NCBI GenBank assembly: GCA_025506515.1
Contig: CM046452.1
Coordinates: 71,790,580-71,854,579, forward strand
Length of the DNA: 64,000 nucleotides
Reading direction: 5' to 3'
DNA from: Flaveria trinervia
Taxonomy: Eukaryota > Streptophyta > Magnoliopsida > Asterales > Asteraceae
Positions 20,489 to 30,577 of this stretch are shown here, piece by piece. The position numbers were made by a program, and so were the translations under genes. The notes beneath the pieces were generated by a model. That model did no database searches. It was not told the DNA's origin and saw nothing but the letters and a program-made list of their open reading frames with translations. The stretch's first letter is position 1. Each line of letters starts with the position of its first letter.

Positions 20489-23432
20489 TTGGGTCTTGAG
20501 TCTCCTCAGTCTCAGACCCATGAGCCCACAATCCAAGCTGAAAGCCCTCAGGGTGAGTCTCTATACTCCCCTAAGCAGCAAACAAGGGACAACCCCACCA
20601 GAGGCTCAATGCCTGTAGACATTGACCAAAGTCCCGGGCCAGTAGGTTTGCCCATCCTATCTTTCACTGACCTTCTGTTTAAAATTGATGAAGAGATAAC
20701 ATCTTTCCATGGCAATGAAGTTGATCTACAACACCCTCTCCAAGATCAACAGAGCCCGGAGAAATCCCTTACTCTAGCCCCCATCAGCAACCAACAACTG
20801 AGGTGAGTCCCACTGATTTGGAGGGGACTCATGTAGATTTAGCTGCCACTACAGAAGGTGCCTCAATGGACCTGTGGACAGTGGTAACATTTCTCAGACT
20901 GAATCTACGGAAACCGAGCCCTTTGATGACTCTGAAAGAGATATCATTGAGCATGGGAAACCAGGGTGCCAAGAAACCACATCTGGTGGTGAGGCTGAAC
21001 AACTAGGTATGTTACCTCGTCTCCCCGTGATTCTTCGGAAGAAGATGAGGGAAGCATGCAACTCCTCATTCAAGATTTTTTCTAAAGTTCAAACCTGGAT
21101 CTCAGGTTAGGACTTTAGAGGCAAGATCTGCCACTCAGCAACTTGAGATTGACAATCTCAAGGCTAAACGAGCTGAGAAACAAACAGAGAGGTCTGTTAG
21201 GCATGTACCTATTCAGGTCTCCCTGACTTCTCCTTCAGCCATCTAGCTCTCAAGATGATGCTACCAAAAAGGGGGAGATGTTCAAAGACAAACACACAAG
21301 CAACCACAGAGCCGGCCTTCCACTTCAACATCTTCCTCTCCCATATCTTTGTGCCTGAAACATCTCAAGTCACTCTTCAGATTGATCCAAGGATGCTCAA
21401 TGATCTCTACAGACTCTTCACCAAGTTTCTGTTAAGATCTTTCTTTGAGCAGCCAAGCCATGATGCTGCAATGATCTACTTTGGAGCAGAAGAGCTTCAA
21501 AGGCTGACTGCACCTTCTACCACTATGGAAGAAGTTAGTCAACCTAAGGTCCTCATGGAACCTAAGATTCAATTCGAAGGGGAAATGGGAACTGATGGCT
21601 CAGCAACTAAAACAGTTAGGACAGAATTTGCATCTCTTTTAACTTCTGAAGCTGAAGTTAAAGCCTCGGAAGAACAAGCTGAATCTTCCGAAGCTGAAAT
21701 GGAAGCTGCGGAAGGACTGTTCAAAATGTCTGAGGAACTGATCATCACAGATGCTATCCTGGAAATGGCATCTGAAATGAGCAGTGAGGACTTTCCAATT
21801 GCACCTCCATCTCAGACACCATCTCTGACTCTCTCACAATCAGAAACCTCTCTCCAAGAACCACCACAGTCAGGATCTTCAAAGGATAAAGGAAAAGGAA
21901 GATGACTGCGGAAGAGATTCAGGAAGGGAGAAGATTGAGAAACTTAAGAAGAAAGGAAGACTTCAGACTGAGAAGTTGCTAGCTGCCAGCAAAAGCAGCT
22001 GCTTCCAATCAGGAGGTTGTCATCAATAAAAGAAGAGAGCAGATCATTGACCAGCTCATTGAAATGGGAGCTGCCAATGAAGAAACACTCATGCTACCAT
22101 TAGAGGAGTTGGTGGATCTAGAGAAGGCAACCAGGTTGAGAGTTAAAGAAGAAGCCAGGTTGGCCTTAGAGGTAAAGGAAAGAAACAGAAGGAGGCTGAA
22201 TTGCAGCTGAGGAGAGACAGGATAAACGTCCTACTCTCCAGGCTTTGATCTTCAAGAACTCTCTCCACACAATAATGATACGATCCTCTGGCTCTACAAC
22301 AAAGAGCAGGATCAAATGGAGAAAGAAAGGAAGAAGGCTGCAAAAGAAAAGGCCAGAGAGAAGAAGAAGAAAGAAGAAGAGGCTAGGGTCACTGCCTCCA
22401 AGAAGCTTACTGAGAAAGCCTGGATGAAGGACTATCTTCGGGCTCATGGCTTCTCTAGTAGGCAGGTGGGTCCTATGTCTGAAAGGACATTCCAATGGAT
22501 TGTCAGTGAAATTAAGGCTGACATCCGATGGGAAACGAAAGAGATGTATAGAAGGGTAAAAGGGATGACCTTCACTGCTTCTACCCAACCACAACCTGAA
22601 CCTTCACCCTCACCATTCACCATTAAACCTGAACCTTTCACCCCTGAACGCACACACTACTACTACAACTCCCTCACCACAACAACCCAACTTCCCATTA
22701 TCCAACCCAAAACACTAGCCGGAACCTCTGAACCTAAACCTACCCAATTACGCTCCAAACCATCCCTTCAGCCTTCTCAACATCTCCCATGAGGAGTTTA
22801 AGGAAATCAAGATGAAGCTCACTAATTGCACTACTTTGAGTGAAGTCTCTTGTGTAGAAGACTCTGTTAACATCACCTATGTAGAAAGATCTTCACGTTC
22901 CCTCACAAGAGACAGATTCCTTGATTTGCCCAGAGGAACTTTGGACTAGGCTGCAAGACTTTTGGGCCTCAATTCACACTCTTTAAATGAGGAAGAAAAG
23001 AAGCTCAGAAGGAAACTGGTGACTCTGCTGGATACAAGAAAAGAGGACAAGATTCCTATTCAGTCTCTTGTGCCTAGAAGGAAGATAATCCAGTGGAGGT
23101 TCGATGAACCTTGTCACAAATTTGTTGTGGAAAAAGAGAATAGTGAAGTCAACAAACTCAATGCAACCTCTCTATTACACTCTAGCAGATTCGACATTGC
23201 TGAGTTAGCAAAGAAGCCATTCTCCAACCCCTCCAACTCTGAAACTGCTGCACTCGTCAGAAATCAACTCAGCAGTCTTCATTTAGCTGAGCTAACTGCA
23301 AAAGCAAAGATTGAAGAAGAGTTGAAGTTGATAAGACAGGAAGACAAGGAAAGATCTCCCACCAAAGGTGCTGCCTTTCTACAGATGGTGGAAGGTCCTG
23401 AATTGGAACCTATAAGTTCGATGAGAATATGA
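20489..23432 (+). pseudogene. Element A additional 3' ORF, C-terminal part (broken, low complexity and coiled coil)
   Basis: A chain of open pieces in three frames: 20489-20806, 20803-21006, 21255-21905, 22316-22792 and 22962-23432. It is rich in Ser, Pro, Glu and Gln. A strongly charged Lys/Glu block around 22316-22400 (KERKKAAKEKAREKKKKEEE) probably forms a coiled coil. It is followed by a better-conserved-looking segment (MKDYLRAHGFSS, ERTFQWIVSEIKADIRW). I recognise no enzymatic motif. It probably belonged to one long protein with the 19511 ORF. Confidence 0.62.
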
Positions 23433-23645
23433 TTACAGTTCCCATCAACTAACTCTTTTCAGAGGGCAACAAAAAAGGGTACATGTTATCCAAGGTGACA
23501 GATTGGATTTCCTGTCTACCAAGGATCTGTACAAGCTTCTCAGCACCACATCAGGGAAGAACAAGGAGACAGACAAATACTTGTTCTCCTTGGTGCTGAA
23601 AGTTTTGAGAAGTCAAGATAAGTGAAGTTTTGGTAGCATCAGCCT

Positions 23646-23654
23646 AGGGGGAGT
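23646..23654 (+). promoter_or_regulatory. Polypurine tract of element A
   Basis: AGGGGGAGT immediately precedes the 3' LTR start TGTTGG at 23655. Confidence 0.88.
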
Positions 23655-24515
23655 TGTTGGTTCAAGAAGACGGCTAATGCAACCAAAACCAGATCACTTA
23701 AGTTATTTTGGTGCTGCATGCAAAGGCTTCCGAAGCTTATCATGGAACTTCCGAAGGTTGTAGAGTTCTTCCAAAGACAAAGGAAAGTTCAACTTCCAAA
23801 GACAGAATTCTACTTCCGAAGACAAATGCATACTTCTGAAGTTCAAGACTTAGAAGAATAAAGTAAAGACCACTTCTGAAGTATGATGAAAAGAAGAAGT
23901 CTCCAAGTCTTGGAAGAAGCAGCCTCTTCCGAAGTATAAAGTGGCTTCGAAAGTACTTACTCTTCCAAAGCCATTTAACCTTCGGAAGACACTGCATAAC
24001 CAGTGGACACAAGTATGGTCTCTGACAATCCGCTGCAGACTTCTGATACAGCATGGCTTCTTCCTAAAGAACCATGTTGTTGACCATACTTTACTCCACT
24101 GTTTACCTTTTCATGATAGTACAGTTTCCATCTTAGTTGGTGACAAAAGGTTAAGTCAAGGACATGTCTTGACTACCAAATCTCAGATAAGACTTTATCT
24201 GAGATACCTTAACTATAGTCTTGTAGTACAGGCTTTAGCTAAAGGATCCCAGTTGGTATCAAAGTATATCCGGCTGTAGATAGTATTATATATAGGTTCT
24301 CCTTGTAACTCATAGAGGTAAGATTATCATCTGCTTGTAAGAGTCTTTGTATCTTGAGTTGAGAATCAATATATAAAAGTATCTTGAAAATTATATTTCT
24401 GTGTTCTTAGTTACTTTTCATATTGTGATCAACTCTTATTGATTCTTACCCGAGTGTGATTCTAGGTGAGTTTGAGAGAAAACCTTGTGTTTAAATGACA
24501 AACACCGATCTTGCA
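23655..24515 (+). repeat. Element A 3' LTR (861 bp)
   Basis: Matches the 5' LTR throughout and ends CTTGCA at 24515. The palindrome array at 23725-23995 is decayed: about half the motifs read CTTCTGAAG, CTTCCAAAG or CTTCGAAAG, that is, C-to-T or G-to-A changes at or beside the central CpG. Confidence 0.95.
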
Positions 24516-25915
24516 CTGTTTTTGGTTGTGTTGGGTATTAAACCCATTCGGGTGTGTTTGTGTGCGTGTGCGAATGGGTGGGGCTCGTATATAGTGCCCA
24601 TGCATCCGGAGACTCTCCATACCCTAAGTGTTATTCGCCCCATAATGTCGATACGCCTAAGTGTTCTCATGCGCTTGTAAGGCCATGAGACTGAATAGTG
24701 CCCATACGCCCAAATAGGGCTCATGCGCCCGAAAGAACTTAGTTTATTTTCTGATTTTCGGGGGAAAGGTAGATGTAGGCTTGAGTTGGGAGGTTCCCGG
24801 GGGTTCATGTAAGTTGAATTTTGAGGTAGTTGATAATACGATAGGCATGTATGAAGATGTATGATTGGTTCTTATGCATGATGGTATGTATGAGGTAGAT
24901 TATGTATGTATGAAGGTGCCTTGTATGGTGATGTTTTGTATGTTTATGTTGTTGTTCCTTGTTATGTATGATTATTTTCCGTGATTTTACATTTAATGTT
25001 AATGAATGAAATGATAAAGTATTATGAAACGTAAAGTGCAAGATAATGAAAAGAGGAACGAAATGAAAGAATGCATGCATCAAGGAATGAATGAAAGTAA
25101 GAAAGGCTTTCAAGCATATATATGGAGGTTCACACCCAATAAAGGGTGTTAGCTCAACCGTGTGCGGGTTAGCTGCCCTAGAAGGATGCATACTAGGGCT
25201 TGATTCGTGTAATTAAGAAAATGTACGGAGGTTCACACCCAATGAAGGGTGTTAGCTCAACTGTGTGTAGGTTAATTACCCCGGAAGGAAGCACACTGGG
25301 GTTCAATCCTTGTGATTGACCATATGTGTGGGACCCTTGCCGCTTACCCTAGGTACCGGAGTCAGCTTCGTGCACAATGTTCGGGGTCTATGAAAGACCT
25401 CATGCCCAGTACCCGCTTTATGTATGACGGTGGGGTGAAGCAGATGGCATTGGTCCAAATGAAAGTAAAGATTTAGTGACGAATGAACGGATGGAACAAA
25501 CGAATAATGAAGATAATAATGATATTATCTATGTGTATGTATAGTGCATGATCATGTACGATTATAAAGAATGGTTTTAAACGAAAGATAAAGTATGTTT
25601 CATTTTAAAACTAGAATTCACTCAGCAACGCTGACTTTTATGTGTTTCCAGTTGGCAGGTAAAGGTTGCTGAGGATGGCACGAGGTGGCTACTTGGCTCC
25701 TTTTGGATGGAATCCATTTTTATAATGCTTTTGTGATGTAATGCAACAAGTATTTTGTAATCTGATACCGATGTATTATTTTGTAAAAGCTTTTATAATG
25801 AAGTGAAATGTCGTTTTTAATGTTTCCGCTGCAATATTTATTTAAGTTAATGTTAATATATGTTTTATGTGTGATGATCGACCAGCTGTGAGCATCCTAG
25901 GATCGGGGCCTTACA
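24516..25915 (+). repeat. Element B 3' LTR, second part
   Basis: Begins with the CTGTT target duplication and resumes the B LTR (TTTTGGTTGTGTTGGG). After GGGGCTCGT (about 24588) it lacks about 343 bases present in the 5' LTR (4862-5204), including most of the 20-base array. It ends CCTTACA at 25915, followed by the AGTTC target duplication of B. Confidence 0.94.
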
Positions 25916-25920
25916 AGTTC

Positions 25921-27325
25921 GTTTAGACTGACTGTCTGTTTGAGGATGGTAATTTGTGCGTAGATACAATTGAGTACCCAAGAGTTCTTGCATCGACGAC
26001 CAAAAATGTGAAGTGAAACGAGTGTCTCGGTCGGATGTGATGTGCAAAGGTACCCCTGACAACTTACAATTTCATCAATGTATATACGAGCCAATCTTGA
26101 TGTCTTGTAAGTGTCACGTACGGGTATAAAATATGCCGACTTGTTCAATCGGTCAATGATCACCCATATGCTTTCTTGACCATGAGAGGTACAGGGTAGT
26201 TTTGTTATGAAGTCTATGGATATGTGTTCCCATTTCCACATAGGAATCTTGAGTTGTTCATTTAATCCACTTGGACGTTGATGTTCGGCTTTAACCTTCG
26301 TACACGTAGGCACTTAGCTACACAAGTCGCTATGTCTTTCTTCACTCGAGGCCACCAATATTGACAACACAGGTCCATAGACATCTTATCAGAGCCAAGA
26401 TGAATAGAATAACGAGTTTGATGAGCTTCGTTCATGATAAAGGTACGAAGGTTATCACGATTCGGAACCCAAATTCGATTCGTGAAGTACATCAATCCAT
26501 TGGGTTTTGTTTCTAATTGAGTTAAAAGGTTATGCTCTAATTCTTCTTTTATTTTTCCTTCTTGTTGAACCGCTTGTTGAGCCTCTAAAATACTAGTCTC
26601 GATGTCACTTTCAATCCTCAAATTTTGTAGTAGCATGGTAGTCTCATTGACGTCTAGACGAATCTCGGTATCAAACTCTCCCAAAGTGTCAAACCATTGT
26701 CTTTGATTGCGAATTTCTTGGAACGAGATTGTCTTGTTATGAATATTTTCGGCTTAGTGCATCCGCTACAACATTTTCCTTACCGGGATGGTAACAAATG
26801 TCATAGTTGTAATCACTAATTAACTCCACCCAACGACATTGTCTCATATTGAGATCTTTTGATTAAAGATGTGTTCAAGGCTTTTGTGATCGGTGTAGAC
26901 TATACATTATGTTCCATAAAGCTAGTGCCTCCAAATCTTCAAAGTAAAAACTACAGCACCAAGCTCGAGATCATGTGTCGTGTAATTCACCTTGTGGACC
27001 TTCAATTGTCATGATGCATAAGTTATGACCTTTCCTCATTGCATGAGAACACAACTAAGGCCTTGTTTAGATGCATCACAATACACGGTGAAATCATCAT
27101 TTCTATCAAGATAGGAGCATTGCACAACTTGTGCTTTAATGCTTCAAAAGCTTCCTCTTGCTCGGACTCCCACTCAAATGGTTTATTCTTTTGTGTTAAA
27201 GAAGTAAGCGGCTTCACGATTCTCGGAAAGTTGGCAATGAATCGTCGGTAATAACCAGCAAGACCAAGAAAAGAATGAACTTTGGTTGGAGTTGTAGGAA
27301 CACACCAATTCTTCACAGCTTCCAC
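25921..27325 (-). pseudogene. pol: Element C RNase H and integrase (broken)
   Basis: RNase H starts near 27080 with degraded DASK-like residues and continues through pieces of the KVHEGNYTTHDLELGAVV region around 26990-26940. The integrase zinc finger lies at 26262-26430 (HQTRYSIHLGSDKM), with its Cys pair shifted by indels. The first Asp is in SIDFITKLPCT (about 26210) and the second in SDRDTRFTSHFW (about 26035). The Glu motif region (PQTDSQSKRT) is interrupted by the B insertion at 25920. Several small frameshifts. Confidence 0.88.
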
Positions 27326-28000
27326 CTTTGTAGGTCAACATGAATTCCTTGGTTATTCACGACGTGTCCTAGAAATTGAACTTCCTCAAGACAAAATTCA
27401 CACTTTGAGAATTTCACGCACAGTTGTTCTTTCTTCAACAACTTAAGAACTTGTCGTACATGAGGTTCATGGTCAGTATTGGACTTGGAATAGATAAGTA
27501 TGTCTTCAATGAAGACGATCACAAACTTGTCTAGATACGGCTTGCATACTCAATTCATGAGATCCATGAAAACAACAGGAGCATTTGTTAAACCAAAAGG
27601 CATAACCATGAACTCATAGTGCCTATATCAAGTACATAACACAGTCTTTGGGATATCATCATCATGGACTCGTAATTGATGGTATCCAGAACGTAAATCA
27701 ATCTTCGAGAAAATGGTAGCTCCTTGAAGTTAGTCGAAAAGATCATCCATGCGAGGAAGAGGGTAAAAGTTCTTGATGGTAAGCTTGTTAAGTTCACGAT
27801 AGTCGATCCACATATGAAACGGCCCATCTTTCTTCTTCACGAACAGAACGGGTGCACCCCAAGACGAAAAGCTAGGACGAATAAAACCCTTCTCGGATAG
27901 TTCTTGAAGTTGACTTGATAGCTCTTTCATTTCCGATGGTGCAAGTCGATATGGTGACTTAGCCACAGGGTTTGCTCCCGGAATCAAATCGATTTTAACT
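27023..28000 (-). pseudogene. pol: Element C reverse transcriptase (broken)
   Basis: RT motifs on the minus strand: GANPVAKSPYRLAPSEM (27985), PVLFVKKKDGP and WIDYRELNKLT (near 27800), a decayed palm region (27600-27700), then FIEDILIYS near 27500, where the catalytic FIDD has become FIED. FLGHVVNNQGIHVD and FLGLAGYYRRFI follow. A frameshift near 27730 and stops around 27550 break it. Confidence 0.9.
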
Positions 28001-28723
28001 TGACTTCACGCACGGGAGGTAAACGACTAAGGTCATCGGGAAATACTTTGGGAAAATCTCGTACAATCGGGACATCCTTAAGATCTTTCCCTTGACTTTC
28101 GTGTTAACCACGTTGGCCAAGAATGCCATATAGTTCTTGCTTAAGCATTTTCGGGCTTGGGTGCACGACATGAGTTTAAACCCTTTGGAGGATTTTTCAC
28201 CAAATACTTTCAATGTATCCCCAGAAGGTAATGGAATACGAATACACTTCTCGAAAAAATGATCTCGACAAGGTGTTTGGCTAGCCAATCCATGCCAATG
28301 ATAACGTCAAAGCTTCCAAGTTTCATAGGAATAATATGGAGAAGGAATTCATACGCGTCGAAACTCAAGATACAATCACGAATAATGATAACAACGATGA
28401 TCGGTTCTCCATCGACGACTTCAACGGTGAGAGGTCTTTCTGGTTTTGTATATGGCTTAGCAAGAATGAATTCAAACTCTAACAAGATAAAACTCTTATT
28501 GGCTCTAGTTATGTATATGGCTTAGCAAGAATGGATTCAAACTCTAACGAGATAAAACTCTTATAAGGAACATACCTATTTAGTTTTAAAGGTATTTAAT
28601 GATACAGGTAAAGCATCAAAAGAACTAGATCATAAAAGATGAGGTTGAGTTTATCATACCATTCACCACATCATTGTTTACTTGTGCTTGATTTGTGTTG
28701 ATATTGAAAGCACGTCCTCGGGC
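28001..28723 (-). pseudogene. pol: Element C protease region (degraded)
   Basis: The C-terminal protease half is visible (GSFDVIIGMDWLAKH near 28290) followed by the linker SCTQARKCL (28180). The N-terminal half with the DSGA active site is not recognisable. Instead, 28490-28700 is AT-rich sequence with a duplicated segment of about 45 bases (28454-28505 and 28519-28563, GGCTTAGCAAGAATG...). Protease activity is lost. Confidence 0.78.
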
Positions 28724-29872
28724 TTATGGAACATTTCCCGCTAGACGAGGGCATTGTGGGTGGAAGTGACCAGGTTCCCCACAGTTGTAGCAAACACGAT
28801 TTGCAACCATCGCGGCATTGTTTTGAGCACGGTGACAAGTCACCACTAAGTGTCCATATTTATCGCACAAATTACAGATGCGGCATGGAGCGTTCCCCGG
28901 ATGATGGTACCTACAAACGTTGAACATAGGTTGAGGACTAGCATAGGCCCTAGCCATAGGCATTTGGGCCACAAGTGCAACCACATGTACAAGTTGTCTT
29001 TGCGGTGGTTTGGGTGCAACCATGACATAGTTGCGAGCCGGTGTGAACTTGCGCTTCTTTTTGTTGTTCTTATTATAAGATGGTTTGGTTTTAGTCTCCT
29101 TGGCAGCTTTGGGGACCGACTTCTCAACCTTTTTAGCACCCTTGACAGACATGGTGCCCGCTCGTATATGATTCTCGGTAAGTTGAGCGGTGATAGTGAT
29201 GGCTTCCTCCAAAGTTGTGGGTCGACTACCCACTACAACATCTTGGATTTTGGGTGGTACCCCCTTGATAAACTTCTCGATGTTGTGGGGGACGGTGTCG
29301 ACCATATGTGGCAACAGTACGCTCAACTCGTGATGCCTAGTTGAGTAGGCCAAATGGTCACCACCATCTTGTTTTCGGTTCCAAAATTCCACCTCCAGCT
29401 TTTGTAGTTCACTTCTCGAGTAGAACTTCACGATAGCAATGTTCTTGAACTCGTCCCAGGTTAGTGCTAACACAGCATCAGCACCACGGTTCTTTTTCTC
29501 GCTATTCCACAAGTAAGTGCCCTTTGTTGGAGTATACTTGTGGCATAATGGACCTTGAGCGCCTTGGGACACTCACAGTTGATAAATGTGTTCTCCATGC
29601 CTTCGAACCACTCGAGAAGACCAGTAGCTCCTTCCTTGCCACTATAACTAGTGGGCTTACAAGAACTAAAATGCTTGAAGGTACAGGTTTGGTTGTTGCG
29701 TCATTGGTTCGCGCTATTTTCCCCTTGAACATTCCTCTTTGTTGCCGGAGTTTGTCATCATGGTGCTATATAGCTCAGCAACCATGGTCGGGATAACGGC
29801 AGCCATTTGTCGCGCAATCATGGCGGCTAACTTGCGGTCGGAACTTCCACGCTTTCCATGGTGACGAGACAT
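28724..29872 (-). pseudogene. gag: Element C gag (nearly continuous)
   Basis: The start codon is probably at 29872-29870 (MSRHHGKRGSSDRKLAAMIARQ). The central 282-codon frame (29572-28724) carries the gag domain (LTWDEFKNIAIVKFYSRSEL, then LVDTVPHN-type motifs and FIKGVPPKIQDVV), a basic Lys-rich linker and two zinc knuckles, CNLCDKYGHLVVTC (about 28875) and CYNCGEPGHFHPQC (about 28770). Frame changes at about 29560-29600 separate the N-terminus. This is the best preserved gag in the window. Confidence 0.85.
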
Positions 29873-30560
29873 GCTAGATACAAAATAAGTTAGTCATGGA
29901 AATTTGGATATAAAAGGATAGTAATTCAAACAAGGATAAATTAAGAGTTGTAAGGTATATGGAATGATTCCCTTTGGTAATGCATTACCATTTGGAATCG
30001 TTGACACATCAAGGTAAATTGACCTATTTGCCTTAGAAACTTGTGTATGTTGACCATAGTTTATCACTCATCCCAGAAATCCCCACGTAAGCATTGCTAG
30101 TCCTGTAGGATTTATGCGAAATGCTTGCCTTAGCCCCAAGGCTTTTTGCCAGGAAATCTAGAATACAGGTGTCTATGTGCCACACAATATTTCTTAAGTT
30201 CATGGAATCAAAACCTTGATGAGATTTTCATGGATTATACATAAAGTCTAAAGAATTAAACCCATGATATAAAGCGTATGATCTCACGTGTCGTCGACAA
30301 TAAGTTTAAAATTTTCATTCGTCGGGGAGAATCAAAGAATCAAGAATAAGTCTAGGGGAGACAAGCAACAAAGTGTAAACAATTACAAGGCAACCAATCT
30401 AAAGGCATCAAATTACACATAAAAAGGCATCCCTAATGAGATAGCATCATGTGGCATGCCACAATTTATATTTACAAGAATATCAAGATTATTCTATAGG
30501 GTTCATGCATAAACTATAGTCCAGGTCACCATTTCTAATAACTTAAATCCCTAGAGTTAT
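29873..30560 (-). other. Element C leader between PBS and gag
   Basis: About 690 bases of non-coding leader on the minus strand. No open frame or structural RNA is recognised. A packaging signal would be expected here but cannot be seen by eye. Confidence 0.6.
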
Positions 30561-30576
30561 GAGCTCTGATACCAAT
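30561..30576 (-). promoter_or_regulatory. Primer-binding site of element C
   Basis: On the minus strand this reads ATTGGTATCAGAGCTC, one base after the LTR end GTGTTACA. It is complementary to plant initiator tRNA-Met and proves that the adjacent LTR is the 5' LTR of a minus-strand element. Confidence 0.95.
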
Positions 30577-30577
30577 C

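Larger units (their letters stand above)
11882..24515 (+). mobile_element. Element A: Ty1/copia (SIRE-like) retrotransposon, 12.6 kb
   Basis: Both LTRs are present (11882-12736 and 23655-24515), starting TGTTGG and ending TGCA, with a 5-base target duplication CTGTT (11877-11881 and 24516-24520). The domain order gag, protease, integrase, RT, RNase H is that of copia. About 4.7 kb lies between the end of RNase H (18894) and the 3' LTR, and it holds extra open frames. Motifs such as HPTENIIGNVSEGVRTRG, LSQMEPKKVEDAL and PVKHSKTKHIDIRYH resemble Sirevirus polyproteins, a lineage known for an additional 3' ORF. By eye the LTRs differ at about 19 of some 590 aligned bases outside the palindrome-rich part (about 3%). 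Confidence 0.94.
4432..25915 (+). mobile_element. Element B: Ty3/gypsy chromovirus-like retrotransposon, split by copia element A
   Basis: A full-span element with both LTR ends (TGTTACACC... at 4432 and ...CCTTACA at 25915) and a 5-base target duplication AGTTC (4427-4431 and 25916-25920). Order: 5' LTR 4432-6528, PBS, gag, protease, RT, RNase H, integrase, chromodomain-like C-terminus, PPT, then a 3' LTR interrupted by element A. Without A it measures about 8.85 kb. The chromodomain-like tail and long LTRs suggest a Tekay/Del-type chromovirus; the clade is my judgement, not a tree. All frames are broken, so it is non-autonomous. Confidence 0.93.

Noticed and set aside
19511..23432. The extra copia ORF as a captured host gene or a true envelope gene.
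   Set aside because: No introns, signal peptide, membrane span or known host domain could be seen. The evidence supports only an element-borne accessory ORF of unknown role.
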